Below are positions 54,560 to 64,000 of a DNA stretch of 64,000 bases, one piece after another; positions within the stretch are counted from its first letter, which is position 1, and each line of letters opens with the position of its first letter. The stretch is taken from NCBI RefSeq assembly GCF_003217215.1, contig NZ_QJTD01000001.1, positions 930,001 through 994,000 on the forward strand. Reading direction: 5' to 3'. Made by a program: the position numbers and the translations under genes. The notes beneath the pieces were generated by a model. The model was given only the letters and a program-made list of their open reading frames with translations, searched no databases and was not told where the DNA came from. The stretch comes from Winogradskyella epiphytica. Lineage in GTDB: Bacteria; Bacteroidota; Bacteroidia; Flavobacteriales; Flavobacteriaceae.

Positions 54560-54600
54560 ACACAGTATTGAATAAAATTGTAAAGTAATAGTTTACCACA

Positions 54601-54638
54601 AAAAAAGCGTCTAGAAATTAATTTAGACGCTTTTTTTT
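54601..54638. terminator. Bidirectional terminator
   Basis: AAAAAAGCGTCTA (54601-54613) pairs with TAGACGCTTTTTT (54624-54636 and T run to 54638). It separates the nuclease-like gene from a convergent membrane-protein gene. Confidence 0.92.
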
Positions 54639-54656
54639 GTGGTTTGTTGGATTAGA

Positions 54657-55094
54657 TTAAAACCAAAGATTCCATGGAATTTTAGCTAAAACTAAAACTA
54701 AAGCTAGGGTATAAAAAATAGCCAATAACTTAAATTTTGGTTTCGATGTTAGTTTCTTTTTATGTTTAGAATAACCGATAGTTACTAAAGCAACAGCAAT
54801 AGTCATAGTTAAAGGGTGCTCAACAATAAGATTCCTTAATTCGGAATTCTTCATAATTTCGCCCATACCACCGACTTCTTCTATTACGGAAAAATAGTCC
54901 TTGACAAAATACAATACAATACCAATTAATAGTTGGATATGCATTGCAATTAAAGTGAATAATGAAAGTCTAAAATCTTTTGCGTCGAATTCCTTATTTC
55001 CAAAGAATTTAATAAGCGCATTAAACGTGGCAAGTACTAATACTATAAGTACTAAATAAGCCCATTTCGAATGTATAAATTGAACAATTTCCAT
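54657..55094 (-). CDS. Four-helix membrane protein, function unknown
   Basis: This 145-residue inner-membrane protein has four hydrophobic segments (about 10-28, 44-64, 91-108 and 122-141). Conserved-looking parts are MHIQLLIGIVLYF and the EHPLTMTIAVALVTIGY helix. Histidines near the helices (residue about 52 and 93) suggest a possible heme-binding b-type fold, and I recall similar proteins being labelled cytochrome b-like, but this is not proven. It stands alone between a terminator and pbpC. Confidence 0.65.
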   Translation of the reverse strand: MEIVQFIHSKWAYLVLIVLVLATFNALIKFFGNKEFDAKDFRLSLFTLIAMHIQLLIGIVLYFVKDYFSVIEEVGGMGEIMKNSELRNLIVEHPLTMTIAVALVTIGYSKHKKKLTSKPKFKLLAIFYTLALVLVLAKIPWNLWF

Positions 55095-55146
55095 ATTTTA
55101 AAGTTGATTTGTTTCTGCAAACATAAGGATTTGCACTTGAAAGTAA

Positions 55147-57498
55147 TTACTCCGAAATCGTAATTTTATGTTTCAGCTCATTTCCAAGCTCGTCTGTAAC
55201 AGTTACCATATAGGTTCCTGGACTTGGTAAAATGGCCATGTCGTGCATATCCTTAGTGCTTCCTATATAGTAGTCATCAAGATACCAATACACTTCCAAC
55301 TCTGGTTTTGAATGGGCTAATTTCAAGATTAAATCATTCGTTTTGCCATCGAAATCTTTAGGTAAATAAATGGTACTTTGTTGGTTAGGATAAATGAATT
55401 GCATTGAAACTTCTGAAGATTCTAAACAATCACTTCTATAAGGTGGAAGCGGTTTGTAAAACGGATTCTTAGTTTTATAATAATAGGCTTGTAAAGGAGG
55501 AAGAATGAACCAAGGCTTACTATTGATATTTGAAGTGGCCTCACAAGAGGAGTTGATTTGATAACGCTCAGATTCATCTAAATGAACGAGTTTGTGAAAC
55601 GGACAAGCTTGGGTTTTTTGACCACTTGCTTGAATAAATCGGAGTTCTGTATCATCGCAGATTGAAGACGCTCGATAACCACTTTTCTTGCAGATATTTA
55701 CTTCTAACATTTCGTCAAAAGGTTTGGCAAACCAATCACTTTTTGGTAATAAGTCGAATACTTCAAATAAAATCGGAGCTGCCGTTTGCACACCAACTAA
55801 GCCTGGTCGACCTTCACCATCAGCATTGCCTACCCAAACGCCAACGACATAATCTGATGTGGTACCAATGGCCCAAGCATCTCTAAACCCATAACTAGTT
55901 CCGGTTTTCCATGCAATTTCCTGAGAAGAATCGTAGTATTCCCAACTTTCATCACTTTCTGGTCGGTTCACTTGTTTCATACTTTCATAAGTTAGAAAGA
56001 TGGATGCGGCATCAAAAACTTCTTTTTCGTGAGTCAATGTTCCAAAATCGACGGACTGATTAGCATTGAAAATAGGTTGACGAAATTCATTCGAATAATA
56101 CTGACTCGAATTGGCATTAAAATGATTTAAAGTTGAAGACATGGCGGCATAACTTTTACACATATCCCATAAACTGCTTTCTGCGCCACCTAAAATTATA
56201 GATAAGCCATAATGATTAGCATCGTAGGTGAGATCTTTAAGTTTAAGAGCTTTTAAATAATGGTAAAATCGAGATAATCCAAACTCTTGAAGCATTCGAA
56301 CTATCGGAACATTTAAGGAACGAGATAAAGCTTCATTAGCATGGACTGCGCCATCAAAAGTTTGATCGTAGTTTTGAGGTTGATAAGTCCCGTAATGAGT
56401 GGGGACATCAGCTACCAAAGTATGGGGTAATAAATCACCAGCATCAAGCATTGCTGCATATAAAAACGGCTTTAAAATACTCCCTGTACTTCTGGGTTTA
56501 TCTATAATATCTACATTGTTTTGATGTTCTTTATCCGTTGGAGAATTGCCAATATAGGTTAGAACTTCTCGAGTTTTTACATCTAAAACCAGGATGGAAA
56601 GGTTATGAATTTCATTTTGTTTTAAATGATTATGATGTTGTTTTGCTATAGCATTCGAACGTTCTTGAAGTGCAAAGTCAATCGTTGTTTTTACGCGTTC
56701 TCCTTTATGGGTTTGAGCTATTTTTTGAAGTAAATGTGGCGCAATTTGAGGGAGTGGATACGGTTTTTGTGGTAAAGTCTCTGCAAGCGCTAATTCGTAG
56801 GTTAGCTTACCAATCGTGCCTTTGTTGAGTAGTTTTTTTAACAATCGATTGCGTTTTGCTAATAAAAGTTTCTGATTGTTTCCTGGATAAATCAAGCTTG
56901 GTGCATTTGGAAGCACGGCTAAGGTGGCACTTTCTGCCCAAGAAAGGTTCGAGGCATCGCGATTAAAATAGCGCCAAGAGGCCGCATCAATTCCCACTAC
57001 ATTTCCGCCAAAAGGTGCATGACTTGCATAGAGATTTAAAATCTCATCTTTCGAAAGTCTGAACTCTAATCGCGTGGCAAGTATTAGTTCTATGAATTTT
57101 TCGAAGTAGGTTCTTGATTGTCCTTTTCGAGAGAGTCTAATCACCTGTTGTGTTAATGTACTTCCACCTCGTTTTACAGTTCCAGCACCTAAATTTTCTT
57201 TTAAGGCTTTAAAGATTGAAACCGGATTAAATCCTGGGTGCTTGTAAAAATATTCATCTTCAAAAAGGAGTATACAATTTTTGAATTTATCCGGAATACT
57301 AACACTTGCCGGAAATCGCCATTGACCATCGTCTGCAATTAGTGCTCCTAATAATTCATCGGATTGGCTGGTAATGACCGTTGCGGTTGGATCTTTAAAC
57401 AACTGCTTCGGTAAACAAAAATAGTAAGCAACAAGAGTTAAAAGGACTACGGCCGATTTAATCTTGTTGCGTCTTATGAAGTTAATAATCGATTTCAT
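55147..57498 (-). CDS. pbpC: Penicillin-binding protein 1C
   Basis: This 783-residue protein has one membrane segment (about 14-30), a GT51 glycosyltransferase domain (LLFEDEYFYKHPGFNPVS with the catalytic glutamate, KRGGSTLTQQVIRLSRK), a transpeptidase domain (KPRSTGSILKPFLYAAM with the active serine, SRSLNVP, and KTGTSYG) and a C-terminal BiPBP_C beta domain. It differs from the class A PBP at 15886 in domain ends. PBP1C is encoded with an alpha-2-macroglobulin gene in many Gram-negatives, as here 52 bases downstream of it. It likely helps repair damaged cell wall. Confidence 0.95.
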   Translation of the reverse strand: MKSIINFIRRNKIKSAVVLLTLVAYYFCLPKQLFKDPTATVITSQSDELLGALIADDGQWRFPASVSIPDKFKNCILLFEDEYFYKHPGFNPVSIFKALKENLGAGTVKRGGSTLTQQVIRLSRKGQSRTYFEKFIELILATRLEFRLSKDEILNLYASHAPFGGNVVGIDAASWRYFNRDASNLSWAESATLAVLPNAPSLIYPGNNQKLLLAKRNRLLKKLLNKGTIGKLTYELALAETLPQKPYPLPQIAPHLLQKIAQTHKGERVKTTIDFALQERSNAIAKQHHNHLKQNEIHNLSILVLDVKTREVLTYIGNSPTDKEHQNNVDIIDKPRSTGSILKPFLYAAMLDAGDLLPHTLVADVPTHYGTYQPQNYDQTFDGAVHANEALSRSLNVPIVRMLQEFGLSRFYHYLKALKLKDLTYDANHYGLSIILGGAESSLWDMCKSYAAMSSTLNHFNANSSQYYSNEFRQPIFNANQSVDFGTLTHEKEVFDAASIFLTYESMKQVNRPESDESWEYYDSSQEIAWKTGTSYGFRDAWAIGTTSDYVVGVWVGNADGEGRPGLVGVQTAAPILFEVFDLLPKSDWFAKPFDEMLEVNICKKSGYRASSICDDTELRFIQASGQKTQACPFHKLVHLDESERYQINSSCEATSNINSKPWFILPPLQAYYYKTKNPFYKPLPPYRSDCLESSEVSMQFIYPNQQSTIYLPKDFDGKTNDLILKLAHSKPELEVYWYLDDYYIGSTKDMHDMAILPSPGTYMVTVTDELGNELKHKITISE

Positions 57499-57550
57499 TT
57501 ACAGATTACTGTCGCCTTTTGCACAGTTGAAGTATGTCGTAATTACTTTT

Positions 57551-60500
57551 TTACTTTTCAACAGTAATCCATTTTCCTTTATTTCTTATAAGATAATCAT
57601 TGTCGTACATAGCTTCAGCCTGTGTTCCTGGTAGATAGTAAGTTCCTAAGTAGGATGCATTCAGTAATACACTAAAGGTTTTGGTGCCTTGTTTTCCTCT
57701 AGCGTCCAAGTCAAAATAGAAATTAACCCTATCATCTCGTATGTCTGTGAATCTCGCTTGACTTACTGTGGTATCGCCAAAATCTGTAAATCGTGTGTTG
57801 ACAATATCCCATCCTGAAGGGAAAATTTGCGTTAAAGCTATATCGTTTACATAATCATTGGTCATGTTTGAAATACTAACCGTAGCAACAAAATCTTGAC
57901 CTTGTTGAAGTTTGGATACATCAATCGTGTTGCCTTGCAGATCCTTATAAATTGTTGAAATAGTTAATCCGCGTTGTTCAATTAATTCTTCACCAAGTTT
58001 TAATTTTCCTGAATTTAAAATTCGCACATAAACCAAATTGCTATTTGTATTTGTAATTGAAATTTGATTAGTGCCATTATTAATCGGAATGCTACGTTGG
58101 GCTATAGGGTTTTTACTGTCAATCGTTTCAGATTTACCGTTAATACTATAGTTTAATTTTAAATCCTTACCACCATTTTTAATCACCATTTTTCCCATAG
58201 CCAATAAACTATAAGCTGTGGTTTGTGTGCTCATCCATTGGTTTTTCGATAATTCTTTGGCAATGGTTTTAGCCAATTCCTTAGCTTTCGGGTCATTTAA
58301 AATCACCATAGTTTCTAAAGCCATGGCTCTATTTCTATTTACAGAACCATAAGTGTAATAATCAGATTTAGGTGGTTGAAACTCGATATTAGCCGTTTTT
58401 GAAATGGCTTCACTAGCTTCTTTTTGTCCGGCTAATGCATAAGCTGCTGCTAAGCGCCATTTGGCTTCATTAGAAATTTCATCGAATTCTCTAAGTCGGT
58501 TCATGCTTGCTAAATCCGGACGTCCAGCTAAGGCTAAGGTGTATAAACGATAGGCCTGCGCTAAATCTGAATGATAGACTTTATAACTAGGTCTCCATTC
58601 TCTTGATGCTTGTTGTTGATAAGCAATCCAGTTTCTCTTAAAGGTTAATGGTAAAACAAAACCTTTCTTCTCAGCTTCAATCATAAAATGACCAGCAAAA
58701 CTTGTGCTCCAATCATTAGCTGAGTTTTCTCCCATCCAATAACTCATTCCGCCATTAGGCAATTGGTAGTTACCTAAACGCTTGATGCCTCTTTCAATAT
58801 TATTTTGAACTTCTCTTTTCTTTTGAGATGTCAAATCGAATATATCTGATAGGAATAATTGTGGGAATAATCCTGAAGTTACTTGTTCTAAACATCCATG
58901 AGGGTAACGAATAAGATAATCTAATCGTCCTGTAAAATCCATAGGTGGCAGGGTTGAAAATTCTACCGTTGCCGAATTAGTGCCTTCAATTCCAAATGTG
59001 GTTATGTCTATTGTTTTCTTAGCATTAGCCTCTAATTCTTCATCGATTATCCGTGATGTTATAGAATTTGGATTTTCAACATCAATTTCTACTTTGTATG
59101 TTGATTTTTCGCCATTTCCTGAAGCGATAACCTCGACGGTATTTATGCCTTTAGCTTTGGTCACATCCAATTCAAAATACAGCATTTTTTCATCGGGCTT
59201 ATCAAACTTTAACGATTGTGAATGATTTCCTTTTACTTCGATTCCATCACTTAACTGTAATGAAACCTTTACGTTTTTCACTTTGTCTTCCATAGAAAAA
59301 ACTGTAACTGGAAGAGTTACTTTTTCACCAGGACTCAATTTACGAGGTAAAGTTGCCAAAACCATTAATGGTTTTTTAACCTGAACAGATTTTTCTGCAT
59401 TTCCATAGGCTTCTAACACATGGTCTCCAGCGACCACCATAGCTCTCACGGCACCAATATAATTAGGCATTTTAAGCTGATGTGTTTTGGTTTTTCCGGC
59501 ATCGAGAAGAAATGGTCCTAAATAGGTAACTACAGGTTTAAATCGATTGGCCTTTTTATTCTTTCCTTTGGCTAAACTTTCGTCTCCACCAATAGCAAAA
59601 ACTTGTTCAACGCTACCAGAATAAGCGCCAATAATATCATCGAAAATATCCCAGGTTTTTACTCCTAAGGCTTCACGAGCATAAAAGTCGTCCCAAGCAT
59701 TTGGCGTTTTAAAACGAGTTAAATCTAATAAACCTTCTTCAACAACCGCAATTGTATAGGTCATTGGCTTATTATTCTTTTCAGATACTTTGATTTCGTA
59801 AGATGTTTCAGGTCTTATTACATCTGGCATCTTTATTTGAGGTTCTAATTTGGTTGAAGGATCTTCAACCATCATTGGAATCACCCCAAACAAACGAATT
59901 GGTAGATCGTTAGAGGTAATAGCGTGCGGCTGTAATAATGAAATATTAATAAACACGTTTGGCGCCATTTCTAGAGTTACAGGAATATCAATAGTTGTTT
60001 CTCCAGGATTTGTTTTTACCCATTGATGCTGTAACACTTCTGAGCCGTTTTCAATACTGACTAAAGCTCGGCCTTCGGAACCTGAAGGGAATGTGAGTCG
60101 AGCTGTTTCGCCAACATTATAATTTTGTTTGTCAGTTGAAAACACTAGCATTTTAGCGGCTTCTTTATCTGAAGACGGACTTGATTCCCACCAATTTTTA
60201 TAGAAATAAGCGGTTCTTCCCGTAGCATGACCACTTTTCGGGTCCACAACTCTAATTAAATAACGACCACGTTCGTCTTCCGGAATTTTAAGTTTGAATT
60301 TAGCTTTTCCGTTAGCATCAGTATTTACTACAAATGACTGAACAGGTCTGTGATAATCACTAGATACATAGCTTGAAAGGTTATCGTAAGAGGAATTCCA
60401 CCACCAACGCCATTCCACTTTATAGACTTTTACTTCTACATTATTTCTTTGAATAGGTTGTCCTTCGGCTGTAACCGTTGCGATATCAAAGGTGTGGTTT

Positions 60501-63121
60501 TCGTCGGTATAATAGGATCCATAATCATTTCCTTTTGGCGATTGTAAGCCCACAAAACTTTGATATGGTGCGTAAGGAATAGTGAAAGCGTCTAAAGAGA
60601 AGTCGCCACCATTTTCAAATGCTCTTACTAAAAATTGAGCATTTAACATTCCTGGTGCGTTTTTGCCAATATTCAATTTAGAGTTAATGGTTGCTTTTCC
60701 ATTGGCATCAATTTTTCCTTCAAACACATTGATTTCTTCAGATTCAAAGGTTCTTGTTGGGTCTGAAAAAACGTAGTTTTTATAATTTTTGAAGCTTGTA
60801 TGTGCTGTTGAGAATTTTGCTTTTACTTCAGTTTTTAGATGCTTTGCTGTAGCACCATGTAACCATGTTACTTCTAAATTTCCGTTTATAGGTTTATTAT
60901 TGGATAACACTTCATCATTAAAATTGACTTTAATTTTTAAACGGTTGGGTTTTACGGTTTCAATTTTTAAAGTTTTCGAAAAGGTTGCGCCACCAACTGA
61001 AACTTTAGCTTTATAATTTCCCGTTTTATAATCAGATGATGTTGGAACGATAAAATCATAGAAATTGTTGAGGTTGTCTATTGATACTTTTCTATATACT
61101 AATTTTCCAACAGGATCTGTGATTTCTAATTTTACGGGGTGACGTTTTGGTAATTTATTAGCATTGTCATTTAGTATAAAAGTTAAGAATAAACTATCGC
61201 CAGGTCTCCAAACACCTCGTTCTCCATAAATATAGCCCTTTAGTCCGCGTTGTAATTTATTTCCTGAAACATCAAATTTGCTCAAGGAAAGAGAATTACC
61301 GTCTTGAAGTTTAATATAGCTAACATTGCTGCCTTTAGAGGCAATAGCAAAGGCCGCTCTCTTTTTTGCATCTACTTTAACAATACCGTCTTTGTTGGTA
61401 ATACCTTCAGCTAATTCTTGTTGTTGGTAATTGTATAAGGTGATTTTTACGCCACCTTCAGGACTTGTATTTAAGATATTTGTCACTGCAAAAAAGTAGG
61501 CATTGTCACTTCCTTGTTTAGCAATAACTCCAAGATTTGAACTGATTAAATTCTGAGCAACTGTTCTATCTCCATAGTTGAAATAGGAGTCTGTACAAGG
61601 GTTGTTTCTATCACTCCAACGATACGATTTTTTATATCTATAATTTAAATTGTCCCAATAACGTTCCTCGCGTAAGTTCTCCTCTTCTTCGGTAATCTCG
61701 TCGGAAGCAAAATAATCTTCCTCATAATAATCATCGTAGTCATCACCATCCTCAACAGATGTTGTTTCCGCGTTAGATGAGCAGTCGTATAAAGAGTAGT
61801 CTTTTTTGAAGCTTAATTCCACCCTGTAAATGGCTCCAGGATCTGATTTCAAATACTTAGATAAGTCGATGCTATAAGCCTTCCATTTTCCTGTATTTTG
61901 GGCTTCATCCTGAATTAAAGTGATGGTTTCTTTTGCTATTCGACGACCTACTTTTTTTAATGCATATTCATTATTGCTACTGATATTTTCATCTTGCAAA
62001 AATTGAAGAACATTATCTTCAAAAACTTTAATAATCCGCACATCGACCTTGCTCAGGTTTACCGCTTCGAAATTGAATTTTAAGTCTTTTGAATTTGGAA
62101 GAATACTTCCGTTGCTAATAAGTCGGACTTCAGGTTTTAATTCTTCAAAATTTATGACTTCTGAATATGTTTTTTTAAGTTTAAAACCATCATTGCTTTT
62201 GATGCCAGAAAACACATTAATTTTCACAGCCCCAACTAATTTGCTATTAGGGTATACTTTCAGGACATTACCATCAACAATATACTTTGGATTATTAACA
62301 CCTTCAATTGAAACTAAACCTGAAAAATTCTGTTGTTTTGCTAATGGGTCTGAAAAATTTAGGGATAGAAAGCGTTCTTGACTTTGGATAACTTCAGTAT
62401 TTACAACTACGAAATTGTTTTGACCGGGAATTAGTATTGAATTTTCTCCTTTCGTTTCAGCGTTGATAGGAGATCCATTCCATTTTAAGTCGATTTTACT
62501 GTCTTCCACTAAGCGTTTAATACTATCAATTTTAAATTCGAAAAATTTCGAAGACGTATTTGTTTCGTTCCATACCAAATGGATTGCTTTATCGTTTTGT
62601 GAAGCACTTACTAATTTTTTTGCTTCGTCTAGTGAAATCACATCAGCAGATCGTAATTGTGCAAACATGAACTGCCATTCTTTGTTATAGGATTGTAAGT
62701 TTTGTGTGTTGATACTGAAACCAGGTGTAATGGTTTTAAACTGAAAAGTATAATCTTTAAAATCTGAAGGCATATGACTATAAATGTCATTTAATCTTAG
62801 AGTCACCGTATATTCTGTAGATGGTTCTAGATTTTCATCAGGCGTAAAAATTAATATATGATTGTTCATGGCTTTCAATTGACCTTGAACATGAGGTGTG
62901 ATCTTCAGTATTTCTGAAGGTAATTCTTTATCTATTTCCCAGCCTGCAACAGAATCGGCAAGACTAATTTTGATGGGGTCTGCTACAGAAACCAAGCCTG
63001 AAGTTGTATAGCTGATATAGTCTCTATATTTATATATATTATCTACATCTGTAGTTTTGTTCTTACAAGATATTACAATGGCTAAGAGGAGAAGTATAAT
63101 GAAGTGCTTTTTAATATGCAT
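57551..63121 (-). CDS. Alpha-2-macroglobulin family lipoprotein (bacterial MG/thioester type)
   Basis: This 1856-residue protein has a lipoprotein signal (LLLLAIVISC) and a long run of macroglobulin-like beta domains. The thioester motif is intact: YPHGCLEQVTSG with Cys1410, Glu1412 and Gln1413. The A2M bait and MG regions lie before it, and a toroid-like alpha-helical domain follows (LPNGGMSYWMG). Acidic stretches (residues about 450-490) are also present. Bacterial A2M proteins trap proteases in the periplasm and are encoded with PBP1C; here pbpC is directly downstream, which matches. Length is within the usual range (about 1600-2000). Confidence 0.94.
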   Translation of the reverse strand: MHIKKHFIILLLLAIVISCKNKTTDVDNIYKYRDYISYTTSGLVSVADPIKISLADSVAGWEIDKELPSEILKITPHVQGQLKAMNNHILIFTPDENLEPSTEYTVTLRLNDIYSHMPSDFKDYTFQFKTITPGFSINTQNLQSYNKEWQFMFAQLRSADVISLDEAKKLVSASQNDKAIHLVWNETNTSSKFFEFKIDSIKRLVEDSKIDLKWNGSPINAETKGENSILIPGQNNFVVVNTEVIQSQERFLSLNFSDPLAKQQNFSGLVSIEGVNNPKYIVDGNVLKVYPNSKLVGAVKINVFSGIKSNDGFKLKKTYSEVINFEELKPEVRLISNGSILPNSKDLKFNFEAVNLSKVDVRIIKVFEDNVLQFLQDENISSNNEYALKKVGRRIAKETITLIQDEAQNTGKWKAYSIDLSKYLKSDPGAIYRVELSFKKDYSLYDCSSNAETTSVEDGDDYDDYYEEDYFASDEITEEEENLREERYWDNLNYRYKKSYRWSDRNNPCTDSYFNYGDRTVAQNLISSNLGVIAKQGSDNAYFFAVTNILNTSPEGGVKITLYNYQQQELAEGITNKDGIVKVDAKKRAAFAIASKGSNVSYIKLQDGNSLSLSKFDVSGNKLQRGLKGYIYGERGVWRPGDSLFLTFILNDNANKLPKRHPVKLEITDPVGKLVYRKVSIDNLNNFYDFIVPTSSDYKTGNYKAKVSVGGATFSKTLKIETVKPNRLKIKVNFNDEVLSNNKPINGNLEVTWLHGATAKHLKTEVKAKFSTAHTSFKNYKNYVFSDPTRTFESEEINVFEGKIDANGKATINSKLNIGKNAPGMLNAQFLVRAFENGGDFSLDAFTIPYAPYQSFVGLQSPKGNDYGSYYTDENHTFDIATVTAEGQPIQRNNVEVKVYKVEWRWWWNSSYDNLSSYVSSDYHRPVQSFVVNTDANGKAKFKLKIPEDERGRYLIRVVDPKSGHATGRTAYFYKNWWESSPSSDKEAAKMLVFSTDKQNYNVGETARLTFPSGSEGRALVSIENGSEVLQHQWVKTNPGETTIDIPVTLEMAPNVFINISLLQPHAITSNDLPIRLFGVIPMMVEDPSTKLEPQIKMPDVIRPETSYEIKVSEKNNKPMTYTIAVVEEGLLDLTRFKTPNAWDDFYAREALGVKTWDIFDDIIGAYSGSVEQVFAIGGDESLAKGKNKKANRFKPVVTYLGPFLLDAGKTKTHQLKMPNYIGAVRAMVVAGDHVLEAYGNAEKSVQVKKPLMVLATLPRKLSPGEKVTLPVTVFSMEDKVKNVKVSLQLSDGIEVKGNHSQSLKFDKPDEKMLYFELDVTKAKGINTVEVIASGNGEKSTYKVEIDVENPNSITSRIIDEELEANAKKTIDITTFGIEGTNSATVEFSTLPPMDFTGRLDYLIRYPHGCLEQVTSGLFPQLFLSDIFDLTSQKKREVQNNIERGIKRLGNYQLPNGGMSYWMGENSANDWSTSFAGHFMIEAEKKGFVLPLTFKRNWIAYQQQASREWRPSYKVYHSDLAQAYRLYTLALAGRPDLASMNRLREFDEISNEAKWRLAAAYALAGQKEASEAISKTANIEFQPPKSDYYTYGSVNRNRAMALETMVILNDPKAKELAKTIAKELSKNQWMSTQTTAYSLLAMGKMVIKNGGKDLKLNYSINGKSETIDSKNPIAQRSIPINNGTNQISITNTNSNLVYVRILNSGKLKLGEELIEQRGLTISTIYKDLQGNTIDVSKLQQGQDFVATVSISNMTNDYVNDIALTQIFPSGWDIVNTRFTDFGDTTVSQARFTDIRDDRVNFYFDLDARGKQGTKTFSVLLNASYLGTYYLPGTQAEAMYDNDYLIRNKGKWITVEK

Positions 63122-63271
63122 AGAAATAGTATATTTATAGTAAGATTTTGCTTCAGGTTAAAGTGCGTTCTTTCTTGTTCAAAAAGTACGATTAATTATT
63201 TAAATACGAATGGAATTGACTTGAAAAAAGCAACTTATGATGAAAAAGGCTATTTTAGTTTAGAGTTATAA
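63116..63271 (+). CDS. Possible 51-residue protein divergent from the macroglobulin gene
   Basis: An ATG at 63116 opens a frame to TAA 63269-63271. The palindrome ATGCAT at 63116-63121 serves as the start of both this frame and the macroglobulin gene. The product begins MHRNSIFIVRFCFRLK, has CVLSC (a possible lipobox, Cys21) and continues STINYLNTNGIDLKKATYDE. Its tail looks coding. It may be a tiny lipoprotein or a remnant of a decayed gene. No family was recognised, and no promoter was seen. Confidence 0.3.
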   Translation: MHRNSIFIVRFCFRLKCVLSCSKSTINYLNTNGIDLKKATYDEKGYFSLEL

Positions 63272-63279
63272 TACATATA

Positions 63280-64000
63280 TTAGTTTTCATAAATGCCAAT
63301 ATGTAATTCGCCTTTGTCATTCATAGTTGCGCGATACATTCCAGCTGTATTAAATTCCATGACCATATTTCCATTTTTATCCACGGCAACGATGCCTCCT
63401 GTGCCTCCTAATTCGGTGAGTTTTTCTTGAATGACTACACGCGACGCTTCTTTTAATGATAAACCTTTGTATTCCATAAGTGCCGAAATATCATGAGCGA
63501 CCATTCCTCTAATAAAATATTCTCCCCAGCCTGTGCTCGACACCGCGCAGGTGGCATTATTAGCGTAAGTTCCCGCACCAATTATAGGTGTATCACCAAT
63601 TCTGCCATAACGTTTATTGGTCATTCCGCCAGTTGACGTTCCTGCAGTTAGGTTTCCATTTTTATCCAATGCGACACATCCAACGGTTCCAAATTTTGAA
63701 TCCTTTATGTTTGGGTCATAAAAAGCAGTCTTCCCGTCATGGTCGAGTTCTGTTTTTTCTTTGTCTTTTATGTTCTTAAGGGAATTGAATCTGCTTTCCG
63801 TAAAGAAATAATCTGGCTGAACAATTTCTAGACCTTGTTCTTGGGCAAATGTTTCGGCTCCTTCTCTTGATAGCATAACATGTTCAGATTTTTCCATAAT
63901 TACTCTTGCTAGATTGATAGGGTTTTTTACGGTTGTGGTTCCAGCAGACGCTCCCGCGTTTAGAGTTTTACCGTCCATAATAGAGGCATCTAGCTCATTG
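63280..64000 (-). CDS. Isoaspartyl peptidase / L-asparaginase, C-terminal portion (truncated by window end)
   Basis: The visible 240 residues come from an Ntn-hydrolase asparaginase (plant type, IaaA-like). The frame continues past 64000 (NELDASIMDGKTL at the edge), so the ATG at 63978 is internal. Key sites: the autoprocessing Gly-Thr in KFGTVGCVALD, the substrate loop TSTGGMTNKRYGRIGD, and GAGTYANN. The precursor would be cut before that threonine into two subunits. It hydrolyses isoaspartyl dipeptides or asparagine. It is probably monocistronic; the N-terminal portion lies outside the window. Confidence 0.95.
   Translation of the reverse strand, partial: NELDASIMDGKTLNAGASAGTTTVKNPINLARVIMEKSEHVMLSREGAETFAQEQGLEIVQPDYFFTESRFNSLKNIKDKEKTELDHDGKTAFYDPNIKDSKFGTVGCVALDKNGNLTAGTSTGGMTNKRYGRIGDTPIIGAGTYANNATCAVSSTGWGEYFIRGMVAHDISALMEYKGLSLKEASRVVIQEKLTELGGTGGIVAVDKNGNMVMEFNTAGMYRATMNDKGELHIGIYEN

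Noticed and set aside
1..64000. CRISPR arrays, tRNA/rRNA genes, insertion sequences or prophage genes
   Set aside because: No regularly spaced direct repeats, cloverleaf-like segments, transposase or integrase motifs, or phage structural genes were seen.

Overview
The window looks like a chromosomal stretch from a marine-type member of the Flavobacteriaceae (Bacteroidota). Supporting signs are low G+C, A-rich start regions without clear Shine-Dalgarno sites, TAnnTTTG (-7) promoter motifs, a type IX secretion (T9SS) adhesin cassette, PorP/SprF, a CarboxypepD_reg-type TonB receptor, IPExxxVDY, DUF2480 and DUF3078 proteins, and a B-type succinate dehydrogenase. The genus cannot be fixed from sequence alone; Winogradskyella, Psychroserpens or a relative is a guess. 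No tRNA, rRNA, CRISPR array, insertion sequence or prophage was recognised. Most of the window is housekeeping.

Layout. 1-5.3 kb: end of acpP, fabF, rnc, an IPExxxVDY protein, pyk, and convergent dinB. 5.4-14.1 kb: a CYTH protein, then a minus-strand T9SS cassette (large FnIII/GEVED adhesin, PorP/SprF, OmpA-PD40). 14.1-14.65 kb is a long intergenic stretch. 14.65-18.2 kb: hflX and a class A PBP. 18.2-29.4 kb is a minus-strand block of iron-sulfur assembly: sufA, sufB, a small lipoprotein, sufC, sufD, a small membrane protein, sufS, a META lipoprotein, sufE, a DUF59 protein, an ABC exporter, DUF2480 and DUF3078. 29.5-31.4 kb: thiL between two small paralogous zinc-ribbon proteins. 31.5-36.6 kb: alpha/beta hydrolase, serine hydrolase, brnQ and an Xaa-Pro aminopeptidase. 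36.9-42.3 kb: sdhCAB and a membrane-anchored MutS-like ATPase. 42.4-43.3 kb: rplU-rpmA, with L21 carrying a helix-hairpin-helix tail. 43.6-48.7 kb: an M16 protease pair, an EamA transporter and a cysteine-rich HMA lipoprotein. 48.7-55.1 kb: a membrane protein, a DUF5689 lipoprotein, a TonB receptor, a divergent nuclease-like protein and a 4-TM protein. 55.1-64 kb: pbpC, an alpha-2-macroglobulin-like lipoprotein and a truncated isoaspartyl peptidase/asparaginase.

How the genes work together. The suf block is a nearly complete SUF pathway: SufS/SufE for sulfur, SufB/C/D scaffold, SufA carrier and a DUF59 accessory. Two small unknown proteins sit inside it. sdhCAB is respiratory complex II. The adhesin/PorP/OmpA trio is a surface-display cassette. 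PbpC with the macroglobulin is the known pair for peptidoglycan repair and protease trapping. The TonB receptor, DUF5689 lipoprotein and nuclease-like protein suggest scavenging of an extracellular phosphorus-rich polymer, which is inference.

The most unusual signals are: a strong terminator-like hairpin inside the first codons of rnc; several promoters so close to the ATG that the mRNAs may be leaderless; the two matched C-x4-H-x16-C-x2-C proteins around thiL; the twin C-x3-C-x3-CC tail on the HMA lipoprotein; and the MutS ATPase with four predicted membrane segments. No wholly new multi-gene defence or mobile system was found.
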